Below are positions 39,040-50,950 of a stretch of DNA of 64,000 nucleotides, piece by piece. The notes under the pieces were generated by a model. That model had not been told where the DNA came from. It saw only the letters and a list, made by a program, of their open reading frames with translations, and did no database searches. Source of the DNA: Linyphia triangularis (taxonomy: Eukaryota > Arthropoda > Arachnida > Araneae > Linyphiidae); contig OZ021721.1 in NCBI GenBank assembly GCA_963978545.1, positions 106,352,366 through 106,416,365 of the forward strand, written 5' to 3'. How positions within the stretch are numbered: position 1 is the stretch's first letter; each line of letters opens with the position of its first letter. The translations under genes and the position numbers were made by a program.

Positions 39040-39720
39040 TCATTTATAAACAAAATATCGACAAACTTAAGAGGAGGATTGAAATGAAAATCCAGTCATA
39101 AACAAAGTATGAAGGATGTAGCCTGATCACTGCATGAGAAGAAATACTGGTATCATGTGTAAATGTATACATCAAACATCCATTACACAAAACAATATCC
39201 ACTCGCAATGATACACATCGAATAGAAGGAATCGCATGATGCGGTTGAAAATATCGTTCAGTCCGGAGATGAACACCAATAAACATGGAGAGTTTAACGT
39301 TTCTTCCCATTTGGAAGAAAATGAAAACAATAAATAGGCTTCATTCGATAAGAACATAAAATATGTACCACAGAAAGTCCGTCCATCTATTAAACACAAG
39401 GTTACGTAACAATACTTTGACTTTGTCTTTTGAAAAGTACTTCCATGGTCAAGAAAATTGGTTTGCTTTCAGAGTCAAGCTTCAAATGAATCTTCTGATG
39501 GTCCAAAACCTATCTAATAAAAGCGGTTTTGGCGAGGAGGTATGAGTTCGGGTCATTTTCGAGGAATGGTTTCGTTCTTTCCTTATGTTCTACCCTACAC
39601 ATTAGAAGCATATGTATAAAGCAAAACAGGAAACTAATAGTATTTCCGCAGCCCTTAAAATCTTTCGTAGGAAGTTTGTATTCGTTTCCTTTGATATGCC
39701 TTCTCATTTCTTGCTATCAT
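39040..39720. other. Island of overlapping short frames, unidentified
   Basis: Less AT-rich than its flanks, with several 60-96 codon frames on both strands. Minus-strand frames at 39044-39310 and 39172-39399 are hydrophobic in parts but share no motif I recognise. No convincing splice-bounded exon. Could be a decayed gene or unique non-coding DNA. Confidence 0.2.
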
Positions 39721-40448
39721 CATTTAAGCATAATAAAAAGTCGTAGTATTTTCAAAATAAGAAAAACAATGCAGTGTGAGAAGTTAAGAAATATATCAAC
39801 TATAATAATTTCAATTTGAAAATTTAGAATTCAATAATATGTCAAGTAAAGACAGATATGTTTGAAAATTATCATTTAGGGCCATTAAAATACGTTACGA
39901 AATCTAGTTCTATAATGTAAATTAATACCCCGACAAATATTTTAAAAAATTTAAAATATTAATCAGGGCTTATTAACTTAAACTAAAGTTCTCAAAAGCA
40001 GAAACTAACTATTTTTTTTTTTTTTTAAATTGATATGATATTTTCATATAATTGCTGTGATTTATAATAGTATTGCATTGTTTTCTATGATATCTCTCTA
40101 AATATTGCTCAGTCTTCTGAGATGGTATAACTCTCATGTCATTCATGGGTTGGTATACTTCGGACAGATAGGTGTCATGTGAATAAAATAATTAGGAATT
40201 ATTGTAGAATTGTGTTTTATTATAGAATTCTGTTAGAAATTCAAAACTATCTTCTGAATATATAAATATATAAATATTCGTTTTTGTGAATTTACATATA
40301 AACAGTTATTTTCGTTGAAAAACTACCGATATATTGAGCCATCTTGGATGATTTAGGCATTTGACCTAATTATCTACTCAATACTAGAGCTTATTTGATA
40401 ATCAGATATTTTTAAACGTTCAATTGCCTAGCACCATTACTTAAGGTC

Positions 40449-40673
40449 CAAACCACAAATAACTTTTTGCTTGTTTAATACCGTGCTGATAAAATAAAAA
40501 TAACCCAGTTGAGTACGCGATTAAAGTTTTAGTAATTAGGGTTACTGTAGTATTGTTCACAAACCACAACTAACTTTTTGCTTGTTTAATACCGTGCTGA
40601 TAAAATAAAAGTAACCCAGTTGACTGCGCGATTGAAGTTTTAGTAAATAGGGTTACTGCAGTATTGTTCACAA
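40449..40673. repeat. 110-bp tandem duplication, 2 copies
   Basis: ACCACAAATAACTTTTTGC (40453) and ACCACAACTAACTTTTTGC (40563) start two near-identical 110-base units running to GTATTGTTCACAA. Confidence 0.92.
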
Positions 40674-41830
40674 GGCATTAATTTTTATTAGGAATAACTT
40701 TATGTGTTTTATTTAACAGTGTATTTTCCTGATCCTAAGTATTTTTAGTTAAGCCATTATAATTTTGTTATAAGATATGTATATCTCTTCTCCGAGTTAA
40801 TTATTCAAACTATATTTGTATGAAATATATATCAATATTTCTTATAAATGTTATTCATGTTGTTAACAGTGATATGCATTTAGATTTCAAATTGATAATT
40901 ATTGTTGACACTAAAAGGAATTCACTTTTTAAATGTATGGTGTAAAAATTAAATTGTGGATCATTAAGAATTTTTAATGAAGACAATTAAAATTGTTACG
41001 ATAGCAAATAGTAAAACTTGTTAATAAAATACGGCATTTCTTATCGAAAGGATTTTCTGTGCTTAAAATTAAATAAGGTTTCCTATCATGTACTTGCTGT
41101 AACTTTCGTCAAATCTTCCCGCTTAGTGTTTTATAGATAATGTAGTGAAATTAGAATTATAACCAGTATATATATATATTAATATAGTATATATATTGAT
41201 AAAAAATTTATTTCTTAGTTTATAAGAAAAAAAATAGTAAAATGCTAGTTTAAATCTTTTTGGGTGAGGTTGGGTCAACTTTGTACTTCTAGGTACATTT
41301 CAAAAAATTTTACTGTATCATATATCATTTTTTAAGCTCAACTTATAAAATCGAATAGAAAATTAAAATTAATTCTATTTTTTCTGAAATTCATGAAAGT
41401 TTAAAAAGTTACTCTTAGCGAAATGCTTGCAAATTAGGAAAGCAATAAAAATTTTCATTGCTTCACTTTTAGGTAAGTTGTTGTAAAGTACCTATGAATG
41501 CTATAAACAAGCTCTTGTAATTACTAGTACTTGTTCTCCTCTGAAGAAACTTATTCTTAATGTACCGAACTGTATACAAATCGCACATGAAATTAGACCA
41601 GAAATATTAACTTCCGCATTTTTTACCGAATTGTTTAAATAATTGGAACATGTGTATACGGACGCCTATTTTTTTACTAACTGGCAAGCTCTGCTCCGCG
41701 GTAGTAGTGAATAAGTGATCATAAAAGTGTTATCGTCATTCGTTCCTTAAGTATATCAAAGTTAAGAATTATTGAATTCGAAAAGTATAATTCGGGTATG
41801 ATTCTATTTGGTCCTTTTGTTGCTTTCCAT

Positions 41831-41836
41831 TTTATT
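41831..41836 (-). terminator. Candidate polyadenylation signal of the GPCR transcript
   Basis: AATAAA on the minus strand, about 450 bases past the GPCR stop codon and the nearest good match downstream. In AT-rich DNA this hexamer is frequent by chance, so it is only a candidate. Confidence 0.35.
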
Positions 41837-42283
41837 TTCTATCTATTCATTTGTGTTCGCAGATTCCCTTTAAGGACACTTCTCATAGAGGAATCTGTCT
41901 TTAAATTGTTTTTGTTAATGATCTTTGTAATTCGTGGCAAGTGAAGTAATTTTAGTGCATCTTCCTGTAAAAGACGTGTCTATAGAGGACATTTAAAATA
42001 TGCCAACTTCATACAATATTGTATTTCCTATTGATAAGAATCACAACCCATCTATTCTTCAGCCATTCATCAGCAGTTTAAAAAATGCTTGCATCAACTT
42101 GTGCGAAAACTCTTCTTCCATTTCCATACAATTTTCATTTAAAAATATATATATATCTCAATCGCCGTTCTTGAGTCATCTTTTGTATATGTATAAATAT
42201 TGTTGAATACGAATATATAGAAAATTATCGTCCACTTTTACCATTACAAAGTCAGTTCCAACCCAAGGAAAATAAACGCCACT

Positions 42284-43480
42284 TTAAAGATAATGGTTGC
42301 CCCTTGATCCATCATGCATGACGACGGACATGAGTTTATTGGCTCGTGTACTTCGCTCTCCAACACGCGTTTCCATGCCGATATGAACCCGAACAGTACC
42401 TCTTGGCTTCTCTTGAAAGGTACTTCGGGTAAACTCGGGATGAGACTTGCAACAGAAGTACCGTGTCAAATACATGAAAGCCTGACCAAACGTGCTGTTG
42501 GTAAAAGCATATATCAACCCACAGAAGCAGCTATACGCCTGAGCTATCCCGAGCAGCGTTTCGACAGAGTTGGTCTTCCCAGATATGAAGTCCAATCTGG
42601 GCTCCACATTTTTTCCTCTTCCAGCTGGTGCAGTTGAGACTGTTATAGCAAATGGCAACCAAAAGCCGAGGAATAGCAGAAAGGCCAAGGCATTGCTCTT
42701 GAAGAGTTGTCTATGCATGTTTTCTTCTCGACTTTCCAGACACTGCCTCGACTCCAACTCCTTCAGCTGTCGTTTGTAGCGATGGATGGTCAGCGCAAAC
42801 GTGAGAGCACTCAGCGAAGCAGGGATAATAAACAGCAAGAAGGTGAGGTTGTATCCGTACTGTCTGTTGCAGATGTCATGGTTATTGTCGTAGTAGATCA
42901 GGACCAGGACCCAGAAAGCACCAGCTATCCAGGCAAAGAACACGGCAAAGACGACGATGTTGACTCCACAGCAGCACGAATACACCCCACTTTCTGTCCG
43001 ATCTCTAGTACGGCGCTTCCTGTAAGCCCTAAGTAAGTTCTCAAACGATATGAAGAAGTAGTTGATAGTAGAGATGGCGAAAGACAGAAGGGCGATGTAC
43101 CACTGCCAGTAACACAGAAAGGGGTTGCGATGTGTGTTGGAAAGGATGGCTATGCAGGAAGCAGGGAAACCCAAGGTGCTGATAAGAAGGTTGGACATAG
43201 CTTGGTTAGCCAAGAACACATTGCCATGGTGGCGTAAGTTTTCCTGGATGATAAGGGAACTGATCTCGAAGATGTTGACTGTCGTTCCGATAACTGAGAG
43301 CACGGCGTAGAGGACCAGGGCCACCACGTCATTGTTCCCCTCAGTCGGAACCGAAGTATAGGGTTGAACCGTGTTGTTGTGGGAAGAGACAATGATATGC
43401 CGCTGGCTGGAGATGATGGGAGACGGGGCCGAGGTGTGAAGAGAATAGTACCAATCTGTGGAAGACTGTCCCTGGACGGC
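42284..43480 (-). CDS. Atypical class A GPCR, 3' terminal coding exon (5' end missing)
   Basis: This exon encodes about 398 residues and all seven transmembrane helices of a rhodopsin-like receptor. Numbering below follows the open frame from the in-frame ATG at 43591, in which the exon's first codon is residue 38. TM1 is about 89-115 (N1.50 = N106), TM2 125-150, TM3 160-187 (C3.25 = C160), TM4 210-233 (W4.50 = W221), TM5 249-269 (P5.50 = P257), TM6 300-320 (W311 and P313 of the FWLP motif) and TM7 345-370 (Y7.53 = Y361). C241 in loop 2 can pair with C160. N72-N-T is a glycosylation sequon in the outer N-terminus, and CC380-381 is a likely palmitoylation site after helix 8. Activation motifs are abnormal: D2.50 is N134, DRY is E184-N185-L186, and NPxxY is C357-G358-L-I-Y361. 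The frame upstream of 43480 reads through a splice acceptor and a polypyrimidine tract, so the ATG at 43591 is probably not the start. The receptor subfamily and ligand are not recognised; arthropod orphan receptor is the safest label. Confidence 0.9.
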   Translation of the reverse strand, partial: AVQGQSSTDWYYSLHTSAPSPIISSQRHIIVSSHNNTVQPYTSVPTEGNNDVVALVLYAVLSVIGTTVNIFEISSLIIQENLRHHGNVFLANQAMSNLLISTLGFPASCIAILSNTHRNPFLCYWQWYIALLSFAISTINYFFISFENLLRAYRKRRTRDRTESGVYSCCCGVNIVVFAVFFAWIAGAFWVLVLIYYDNNHDICNRQYGYNLTFLLFIIPASLSALTFALTIHRYKRQLKELESRQCLESREENMHRQLFKSNALAFLLFLGFWLPFAITVSTAPAGRGKNVEPRLDFISGKTNSVETLLGIAQAYSCFCGLIYAFTNSTFGQAFMYLTRYFCCKSHPEFTRSTFQEKPRGTVRVHIGMETRVGERSTRANKLMSVVMHDGSRGNHYL

Positions 43481-43520
43481 CTGCAATACAAAACAATTTT
43501 TTTTTAGTTTTAGAGATGAG
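43481..43520 (-). other. 3' splice site of the GPCR exon
   Basis: Read on the minus strand, a T-rich stretch ending TTGTTTTGTATTGCAG directly precedes the first exon codon (GCC, at 43480). CTCTAAAAC about 35 bases upstream is a possible branch point. The acceptor keeps the reading frame open, and the translation upstream of it turns lysine-rich and low in complexity, as expected for intron sequence. The matching 5' donor and first exon were not found. Confidence 0.75.
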
Positions 43521-43599
43521 GAAGTGACAATATTTTTTTTTTTTTTCACATCAAACAATTCTGCAGTTTGCGCTGAATGTTGAATGGGCATTTTAGTAA

Positions 43600-45470
43600 T
43601 AAATATATTTTACTAATCTGGTTGAAAATGTAAAGATCCTTTAAAATGATAAAATATACTAAGTTTGATGTTTGTGTATTACTAAAAAACATGATTTTTT
43701 TTTTATTTTGAAACTTCGTTTAATATATTTAATATCGTAATTGTAAGTTTTCAATTCAACGACCGCATCAGTCTTGTAGGGGAAAAACTTAATAACCTTC
43801 TTCGATTCTAAACTTTTCTTGTGATACTTTTGTAAACAATAAACTATTATTCCATTAATGAATTCTTTTCTACGCATGTCAAGGAAGCATAGATTTATGA
43901 AGAATTCTTCTTTGCCTGAACTCCAATAAATTGAAGTAAATACTTTACTACATCATCGAAATTATAGACGCTTTCATGACTTTGTTTATTATGTTGATAG
44001 GAGAGCTCTTCAGATTAATGCCCTGTGGTTTCAGAGGCATATACTGAAATATAAAATTAAAGACTTATTTGTTTTGGAAAAAGAAAAATTGAAACATTTT
44101 AACTACTTAATTATCTGTTTTCCAAAAAATTAAAAAAGAAAGACATGATGTTTGACTAACTATGCTTGACTTTAACAGTCTCTTACATAATGATCTAATA
44201 ATTTCTCCTATAGTTACGGACTTCGAATCCTCACAAATTATTAAGTATACATAAATGCGTTGAGAAACATTTGTACTTGCACCAACTTTAGTTCTAAAAG
44301 CAAGCAGAATAAATCCTCTAGAATTATTTAATCTTTCAAGTCTTAATTGCTTAAATTTGACTGAACGTTATTAAAATGCAGAGAATTGCGCGTTATTCTC
44401 TTGTATTTGTTAGAAATAAAGATATTGCTCTAAAAGTTCACCTGCAGAAGATAATTTGTGTTGTGTGCAATGTACAATGCATAATGAGTGAGACTGTAGA
44501 AGTCAAGTGCAGGGTTTTTTATCATTTAAATTGTTCACAAACGTATTGTCCGTCTAGATGAAGAATAGCTCCCGTCAGATAGTCTGAATGAAGGTGATCG
44601 GTAATGAAACAAAACTCCTGTATTTAATATTGGCGTAAAGCATATAGAAATTTGTCGTCTGATAATACAACAAATGTAGATGTCTTTTCCTGTAATCCAC
44701 AACTGAAAATGATGTTAGTCTTGTTTCCACGACAGCTGACAACACTAGACAGCCTGGCGAGAGCTACTCTTGTGATAGACAGACTGTAAGTATGTCTTTT
44801 TAGATCGAGATATCCTTTCTAACTTATATATAAAAAAAGTAAATTGTATTTGATGATTGACCAAATGAATTAGGATTAATTTATATTTATGGCGAATTTT
44901 AGAAGGGACCTTGGATGTGTGCTTGTTACTTGTTCCCAAAAGAAACAATTAGAATTTGAATGGTAAGGGAAGTCATCAGACTATTTCGTAAACTGAAAAA
45001 AAAAAAAAAATCACCGGTATATTTTTCTAAATTTAGATTAAACGTGCAGTTTTTTTTTTTTTTTAACATAGTGAAGTTAGTGACCAAGAAGTAAATTTAT
45101 TGCAGTTATAATTCAATGACATAGTTTGCAACATACAAATTATATATTTAAATATATTTCTTTATACATACGAAACAAATAAGACTTTTTCCTTTGAAAA
45201 GTACAAAGGAAGTGTCAGCCCTTTATATTAAGATTTGTTTGTGAAAAAATATATTAAACAACTTTTCCAAAACGATGCATGCATGAAATGGACAATTACC
45301 CACAAGCATTTTTTAAAGGAAATGCTGCCAATGAAAAGAAGCTTTTACTTTTAATACATTGAGATCAGTTTTTTATAGCTTGAGGTTTTTAATTTTTTAA
45401 AGAAATCCAACAAAGCATTTCGAAAGTCTCCTTTGATAATAAATCCCTTACACTCTAAGACTTTTGGTTA
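43600..45470. other. Presumed intron or upstream region of the GPCR gene
   Basis: AT-rich with no recognised element. If the GPCR transcript begins at higher coordinates, this is intronic. I could not identify a 5' exon; short plus-strand frames (e.g. 44376-44561) lack motifs. Confidence 0.4.
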
Positions 45471-45472
45471 GC

Positions 45473-47088
45473 ATAAATTCTTAGAAAATTTTTCTGTTAA
45501 CGCTTTTTAATTAACGTGTTTTCTCTTTTTTACTGAGCGCATTTAAATATTGAGGTTGTTTTCTCGAATAAGACTGGATAATTTGGTACCACACGACTAC
45601 AAAATTATTGATTCGGCAGTAGTATCTCAATTGTATTGCAATACAATTATACTTAGCAATATATTCATATGAATTATATACAAATCCAAAAATTAATTTG
45701 CAATAGGGCTGAGAATTAAAATATAGTTTCATAAGACCATGAATATTCAAATTAGCGCTTTTGGCATTGTTAGCAAGAAATCGATACAAATTGAAATAAA
45801 TTCTTAGAAATTTTTTCTGTTAACGCTTTTTAATTAACGTGTTTTCTCTTTTTTACTGAGCGCATTTAAATATTGAGGTTGTTTTCTCGGATAAGACTGG
45901 ATAATTTGGTACCACACGACTACAAAATTATTGATTCGGCAGTAGTATCTCAATTGTATTGCAATACAATTATACTTAGCAATATATTCATATGAATTAT
46001 ATACAAATCCAAAAATTAATTTGCAATAGGGCTGAGAATTAAAATATAGTTTCATAAGACCATGAATATTCAAATTAGCGCTTTTGGCATTGTTAGCAAG
46101 AAATCGATACAAATTGAAATAAATTCTTAGAAAATTTTTTTGTTAACGCTTTTTAATTAACGTGTTTTCTCTTTTTTACTGAGCGCATTTAAATATTGAG
46201 GTTGTTTTCTCGGATAAGACTGGATAATTTGGTACCACACGACTACAAAATTATTGATTCGGCAGTAGTATCTCAATTGTATTGCAATACAATTATACTT
46301 AGCAATATATTCATATGAATTATATACAAATCCAAAAATTAATTTGCAATAGGGCTGAGAATTAAAATATAGTTTCATAAGACCATGAATATTCAAATTA
46401 GCGCTTTTGGCATTGTTAGCAAGAAATCGATACAAATTGAAATAAATTCTTAGAAAATTTTTCTGTTAACGCTTTTTAATTAACGTGTTTTCTCTTTTTT
46501 ACTGAGCGCATTTAAATATTGAGGTTGTTTTCTCGGATAAGACTGGATAATTTGGTACCACACGACTACAAAATTATTGATTCGGCAGTAGTATCTCAAT
46601 TGTATTGCAATACAATTATACTTAGCAATATATTCATATGAATTATATACAAATCCAAAAATTAATTTGCAATAGGGCTGAGAATTAAAATATAGTTTCA
46701 TAAGACCATGAATATTCAAATTAGCGCTTTTGGCATTGTTAGCAAGAAATCGATACAAATTGAAATAAATTCTTAGAAAATTTTTCTGTTAACGCTTTTT
46801 AATTAACGTGTTTTCTCTTTTTTACTGAGCGCATTTAAATATTGAGGTTGTTTTCTCAGATAAGACTGGATAATTTGGTACCACACGACTACAAAATTAT
46901 TGATTCGGCAGTAGTATCTCAATTGTATTGCAATACAATTATACTTAGCAATATATTCATATGAATTATATACAAATCCAAAAATTAATTTGCAATAGGG
47001 CTGAGAATTAAAATATAGTTTCATAAGACCATGAATATTCAAATTAGCGCTTTTGGCATTGTTAGCAAGAAATCGATACAAATTGAAA
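45473..47088. repeat. 323-bp tandem repeat, 5 nearly identical copies
   Basis: Five units with an exact 323-base period. Each holds a 92-codon minus-strand frame (45511-45789, then every 323 bases) that differs between copies at one residue only (S, P or L), and a 20-bp perfect palindrome. Differences are a handful of single bases, so the array is young. The frame has no recognisable domain, and its conservation follows from the recent duplication rather than selection. Confidence 0.96.
45629..45648. repeat. 20-bp perfect palindrome in each 323-bp unit
   Basis: AATTGTATTGCAATACAATT is its own reverse complement. It recurs unchanged at 45952, 46275, 46598 and 46921. It could be a dimeric protein-binding site or a small cruciform. 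Confidence 0.9.
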
Positions 47089-47946
47089 TTTTCGAAGCAA
47101 ATATATTTTATTTTTAAATTGAATCGATATTAAATTTGTTATTTGATAAAATAAGCAACCTTTTAAGATGTACATATACATTAGGAATTGCGAAATTTGA
47201 CTCAAGTCTGCGTTTTTGTTTTAAAATATTCCCGAAATCATTGCCATTAAAATGATGCCATTTCCTCTCTGTGATTCAAATTACTTTTTAAATTACAGTG
47301 GGTTTTGTGAACCTGTTTTGTATCACGTTCATTAGTGTAGTAAATTTTAAACGCGTTTTCTGAAGAACGACATTTTGGTGTTACATGACTTTGCATCAAC
47401 GGTCATCACTTCATAATAAATGACCCGATTTACAAAATTCTAATTTTGTTTTGTAGACAATAGTTGTGAAAGTGTTTCCTATTGAGAATGTTATATATAT
47501 TGTTTAAAACACATTTTCTATACAGATTTTAATCTTAATTTTTTTTTAAAAACTATAAAACTATGTATTTTTTTAAACTTTTTATTTAAAAACTTATAAT
47601 TAAATAAAAATTAAAGCCAAATTCAAAATTCTCTATAGGAACATGCGCCAATATACTATATTTTATTTGCAATAAAAATCATACCTCTAAGTTAATTACA
47701 AGTTTATGTATGTATGTTCTAATAATTTCCAAATTAGTAATTTGAAATGCAATTAGCTGATTAAAAAATTGACGGAAAGGAGAAGTTTATATATAAAAAT
47801 GCATCATTTTAATTTTGATATACTGCCAAAAAGTTTGAAATTATAACCTAAAAATCAAAGAAAACTCTGAGGTAAAAGCAGGAGCTGCAAGTGCACCTCC
47901 TTGTACCGTCCTGGGGGCGCCCATGTCTACAGGCGATTTTTCTTAA

Positions 47947-48665
47947 GGGGGTGCGGTACCGAAAATAAAAAAAAACTTTATTTATGTACATTTTTACTTC
48001 AAAAATTTATTTTATGTATGAGATACTATTTTTATATCTTTGAGAAAATGTTTTTTTTAAATATTGTGTTTTGTTATTTAAAAAAAATTTAAAAACCAAG
48101 AAAAATCCATAATAATTGATGTTTGCGTATTTTGATAAAGTCAAGAAAAAATAAAAAAAATTTCAAAGTGAAAGCTTTCTGTAAAACATAATTATATAAA
48201 GAAAATTTGTCATCACAGAATTTTGATAGGTGAACTAAAAAAAATTAAAAAAATTCTCAAAGTTAAAATATTGAAATTTTTGCTTTTTTTTATGTTATCT
48301 TTTACGTTAAAAATTATATTTTAAAACAGAATGAAAAAAATAAAATTCTGTGAAGACAAAATATTTAAAACTATATAAATTAAATGCTCCAAAAATTTGA
48401 ATAGCCAATTGTTAATGGTTCTGGAGATATATCGATTTGAATATGCAACATCTGTGAAAAACACTAGTTCTCGAAAAACGCATTTTAAGCAGACGCTTCA
48501 AGGTGTTACGCCCATTAGTGACGTTTAAATCACAGGTAATTTTGTGGCGTTCTAATCACCGGAGGAATAAGATAAAAACATCATTCTCTTCAGGAATGTA
48601 TGAACTATTTTTTAAAATCAGAAAAAAAATTTGGGATTTTTGAAGACATTTTGGTACCATACCCC
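47947..48665. mobile_element. TTAA-target MITE, family T1, copy 2 (719 bp)
   Basis: TTAA at 47943-47946 and 48666-48669, ends GGGGGTGCGGTACCGAAA and mirror GGGGTATGGTACCAAAA. Collinear with 20451-21167 at high identity. It has a small insertion-like difference at about 48483 (TTTTAAGCAGACGCTTCAAG). Confidence 0.88.
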
Positions 48666-49867
48666 TTAAAGCAGACTGATGAGAGCTGACATAGAGTGTT
48701 AAACTCGAATATTTCTAACATGTCATTGAGTAATGAGATCAATTAAAACGAACAGATATTATTTTCGAAATTATGATAAAAAAATATTATTTTTGAAATA
48801 ATTTATGATAATACGATATTATTTTTGAAAAAACTATGATTAATTTGTTCGTACCAAAGATGAATACTTATTTGACATTACAGGTGACTTTATTAAAATA
48901 TATTATTGTTTAGCTTGGAAGCTGACACGAAATGAATCAATAAATTTTCATCAAAACATTATATGCGGCACGCAACTTGTAGTAAAAAAACTTCCATAAT
49001 TTCCATCGCTTTATAACTGTTGTTATTGATAGTTAATGAAACTTCGTATTTTTATATTTATTATGTCAAGAAACAGACTGTTATTATGATATGCGAAGAA
49101 TAAGTCAATGCACACAATTTGAATATGAATCATACTTTGATAACAAACACCGCTCAGACGAATGTCTGTAGGTTACACATCACTGAAAATCAATGTTTTA
49201 ATTAAGGCAATATTGCCCAAGATCATACTTCAAATTATCGGAATTGTTAACTTGCTTTAGTTAGATTAATCCCACTCTTATGATCAAAAAATATATCAGT
49301 TTTACGATTTTGAATAATTGAAAGGTCTTTATTCAAAACAGAAATATAAAAATAGTTTTTAGTGATGAGTTTTCTGTTTACAATATATAAATGAAATTTT
49401 ATTGGAGTGAACACTGTACATAGGTATATATTTATTTTTACATTTATCACAGAAAATTAAAATTCAGCAAGCTATCTAATAAATCCTTACAAATGCAGCA
49501 AGAATATAATTATTATAAAATCTTAAAATTGTTTTTGTATATCATTTTATGTTTAAAGAAAAAATGCATTTGGTATTATGATACTAAAATAATCAATTTT
49601 AAAAATAAAATTGTAATTCAAAATAAATCTATTCTCATTTAATATTGTCATTCACATGTCCTCTTTACTTATTAGTTATTTATTGTGAATTGGTCTTAGT
49701 TCTCTGTCACAATTCGTAACATTTCCAACTGAATCCAATATTTTTCGTTGCAACTGAAAAATAACTACTGAAGAAATATCTTCTTCTAAAAATTCATAAT
49801 ATATCGGTTAAAAAACAAATTTGCCAATTGTTAAAGCAACTATCTTATAGAAAAACATAGAGTCCAA

Positions 49868-50200
49868 AGGTCTGGTAAGCTGAGGTGTCGACTTCGTGAT
49901 CGGAAGGTTGCGGGCTCGGTCCCACTTTGCCGAATATTGGTATGTACTATAATGGGTAATGCGTATTAAATCTGTCATGGCTCCAATGTACTCTAATTGG
50001 TGTTTTGGAGAAAGAGGTGTCTAGTGATCCTGGATGTTTTTGTTTACTTTTGCGAAGTAAGAGATAAGTCATAGCGAGATGTCCCTCCTATTGGCTAAGA
50101 GCGAAAAGTAACCTCCGCGAGCGGAATTCGAAGAAGTCTGTGGATATTAACGTTGGGTTTTTACCTACCATCCATAAACTCGTGTAATGTTCTAAAATAA
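49868..50200 (+). mobile_element. tRNA-derived SINE-like element, family S3
   Basis: An A-box-like TGGTAAGCTGAGGTGTCGAC and a B-box-like GGGCTCGGTCCC lie 30-40 bases apart, as in a tRNA head, followed by about 250 bases of GC-richer unique body ending near an AATAAAGG sequence. No clear TSD, so boundaries are approximate. Confidence 0.55.
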
Positions 50201-50449
50201 AGGAATGTACATATTTATTTTCTCTAACTACCAATTATTCAAAGTTTAATCTATCTTTGCTAAGTATTTTTTAAATTGATCAATTTTTACCCTTGTAATC
50301 CTCATTTTAAGTATGTATGCATGGTTTAGTAAGTCTTATAAGCATATAATTTCTTTTCCCCATTGCATATATTTCTTGTTTGTGTGATTAGAATTATAAT
50401 ATGTCTTTTTCTATCGCAACAGAATGTTTTTAATTGTATAAAATAATTT

Positions 50450-50950
50450 TTGGACATTGTATTGAGTGTTTTTCGAGCAAAATCTTATTGTCGATAGATT
50501 GGCGAACTTTCCGTTCGTTTGGCGTTAGTTCCTTGGCTGGCTTACGACGATATGTAAACAAAAATATTGACGAGGATTACTTTTGGATTCTTATTGAATA
50601 AGCTACTGGTTTTTCTGGCTCTGGTTCCTTTTAAAAACGATAATCTATAGTGTATTGCCACGCCAATAGGTTCACATTTTCTACTTGCTATTGTTCCGCT
50701 GCGTCAAAGGAACGATCAACTCTCGAAACCGGTTAACTTACGGATTTGCGTTTCCCCGGCAACCCCTATTTTCGACGACTTTCCAAATTTAGGGCGTAAC
50801 TCTAAGCTGAACAGCTTAACAAAGCAACTCTAGAGGTTCTCCCTTAGGTATCAACCTCAAAATCCGACCAAAATCCAAGGTGGTTATTGGCTGCGTTAAG
50901 AATTTAAATGTGGAAGAAATAGGCAGCCAGAATCAGTTAAAAACAATTGA
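50450..50950. promoter_or_regulatory. GC-elevated island with an X-box-like site
   Basis: Distinctly higher in CpG and GC than its surroundings. At 50750-50763 the minus strand reads GTTGCCGGGGAAAC, an RFX X-box with one mismatch in the right half. No ORF of note. Could be a promoter or enhancer, or an unrecognised repeat. Confidence 0.25.

Noticed and set aside
42314..43310. Plus-strand frames opposite the GPCR exon
   Set aside because: They are antisense shadows of the receptor coding sequence with no motifs of their own.
43481..43591. Start of the GPCR protein at the ATG at 43591
   Set aside because: The first 37 codons are lysine-rich low-complexity sequence crossing a polypyrimidine tract and an AG acceptor, so they are most likely intron.
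45511..47081. Family of five conserved 92-residue proteins
   Set aside because: Identity extends evenly over the non-coding part of each 323-bp unit, so it reflects recent tandem duplication. No domain, splice site or promoter supports a gene.
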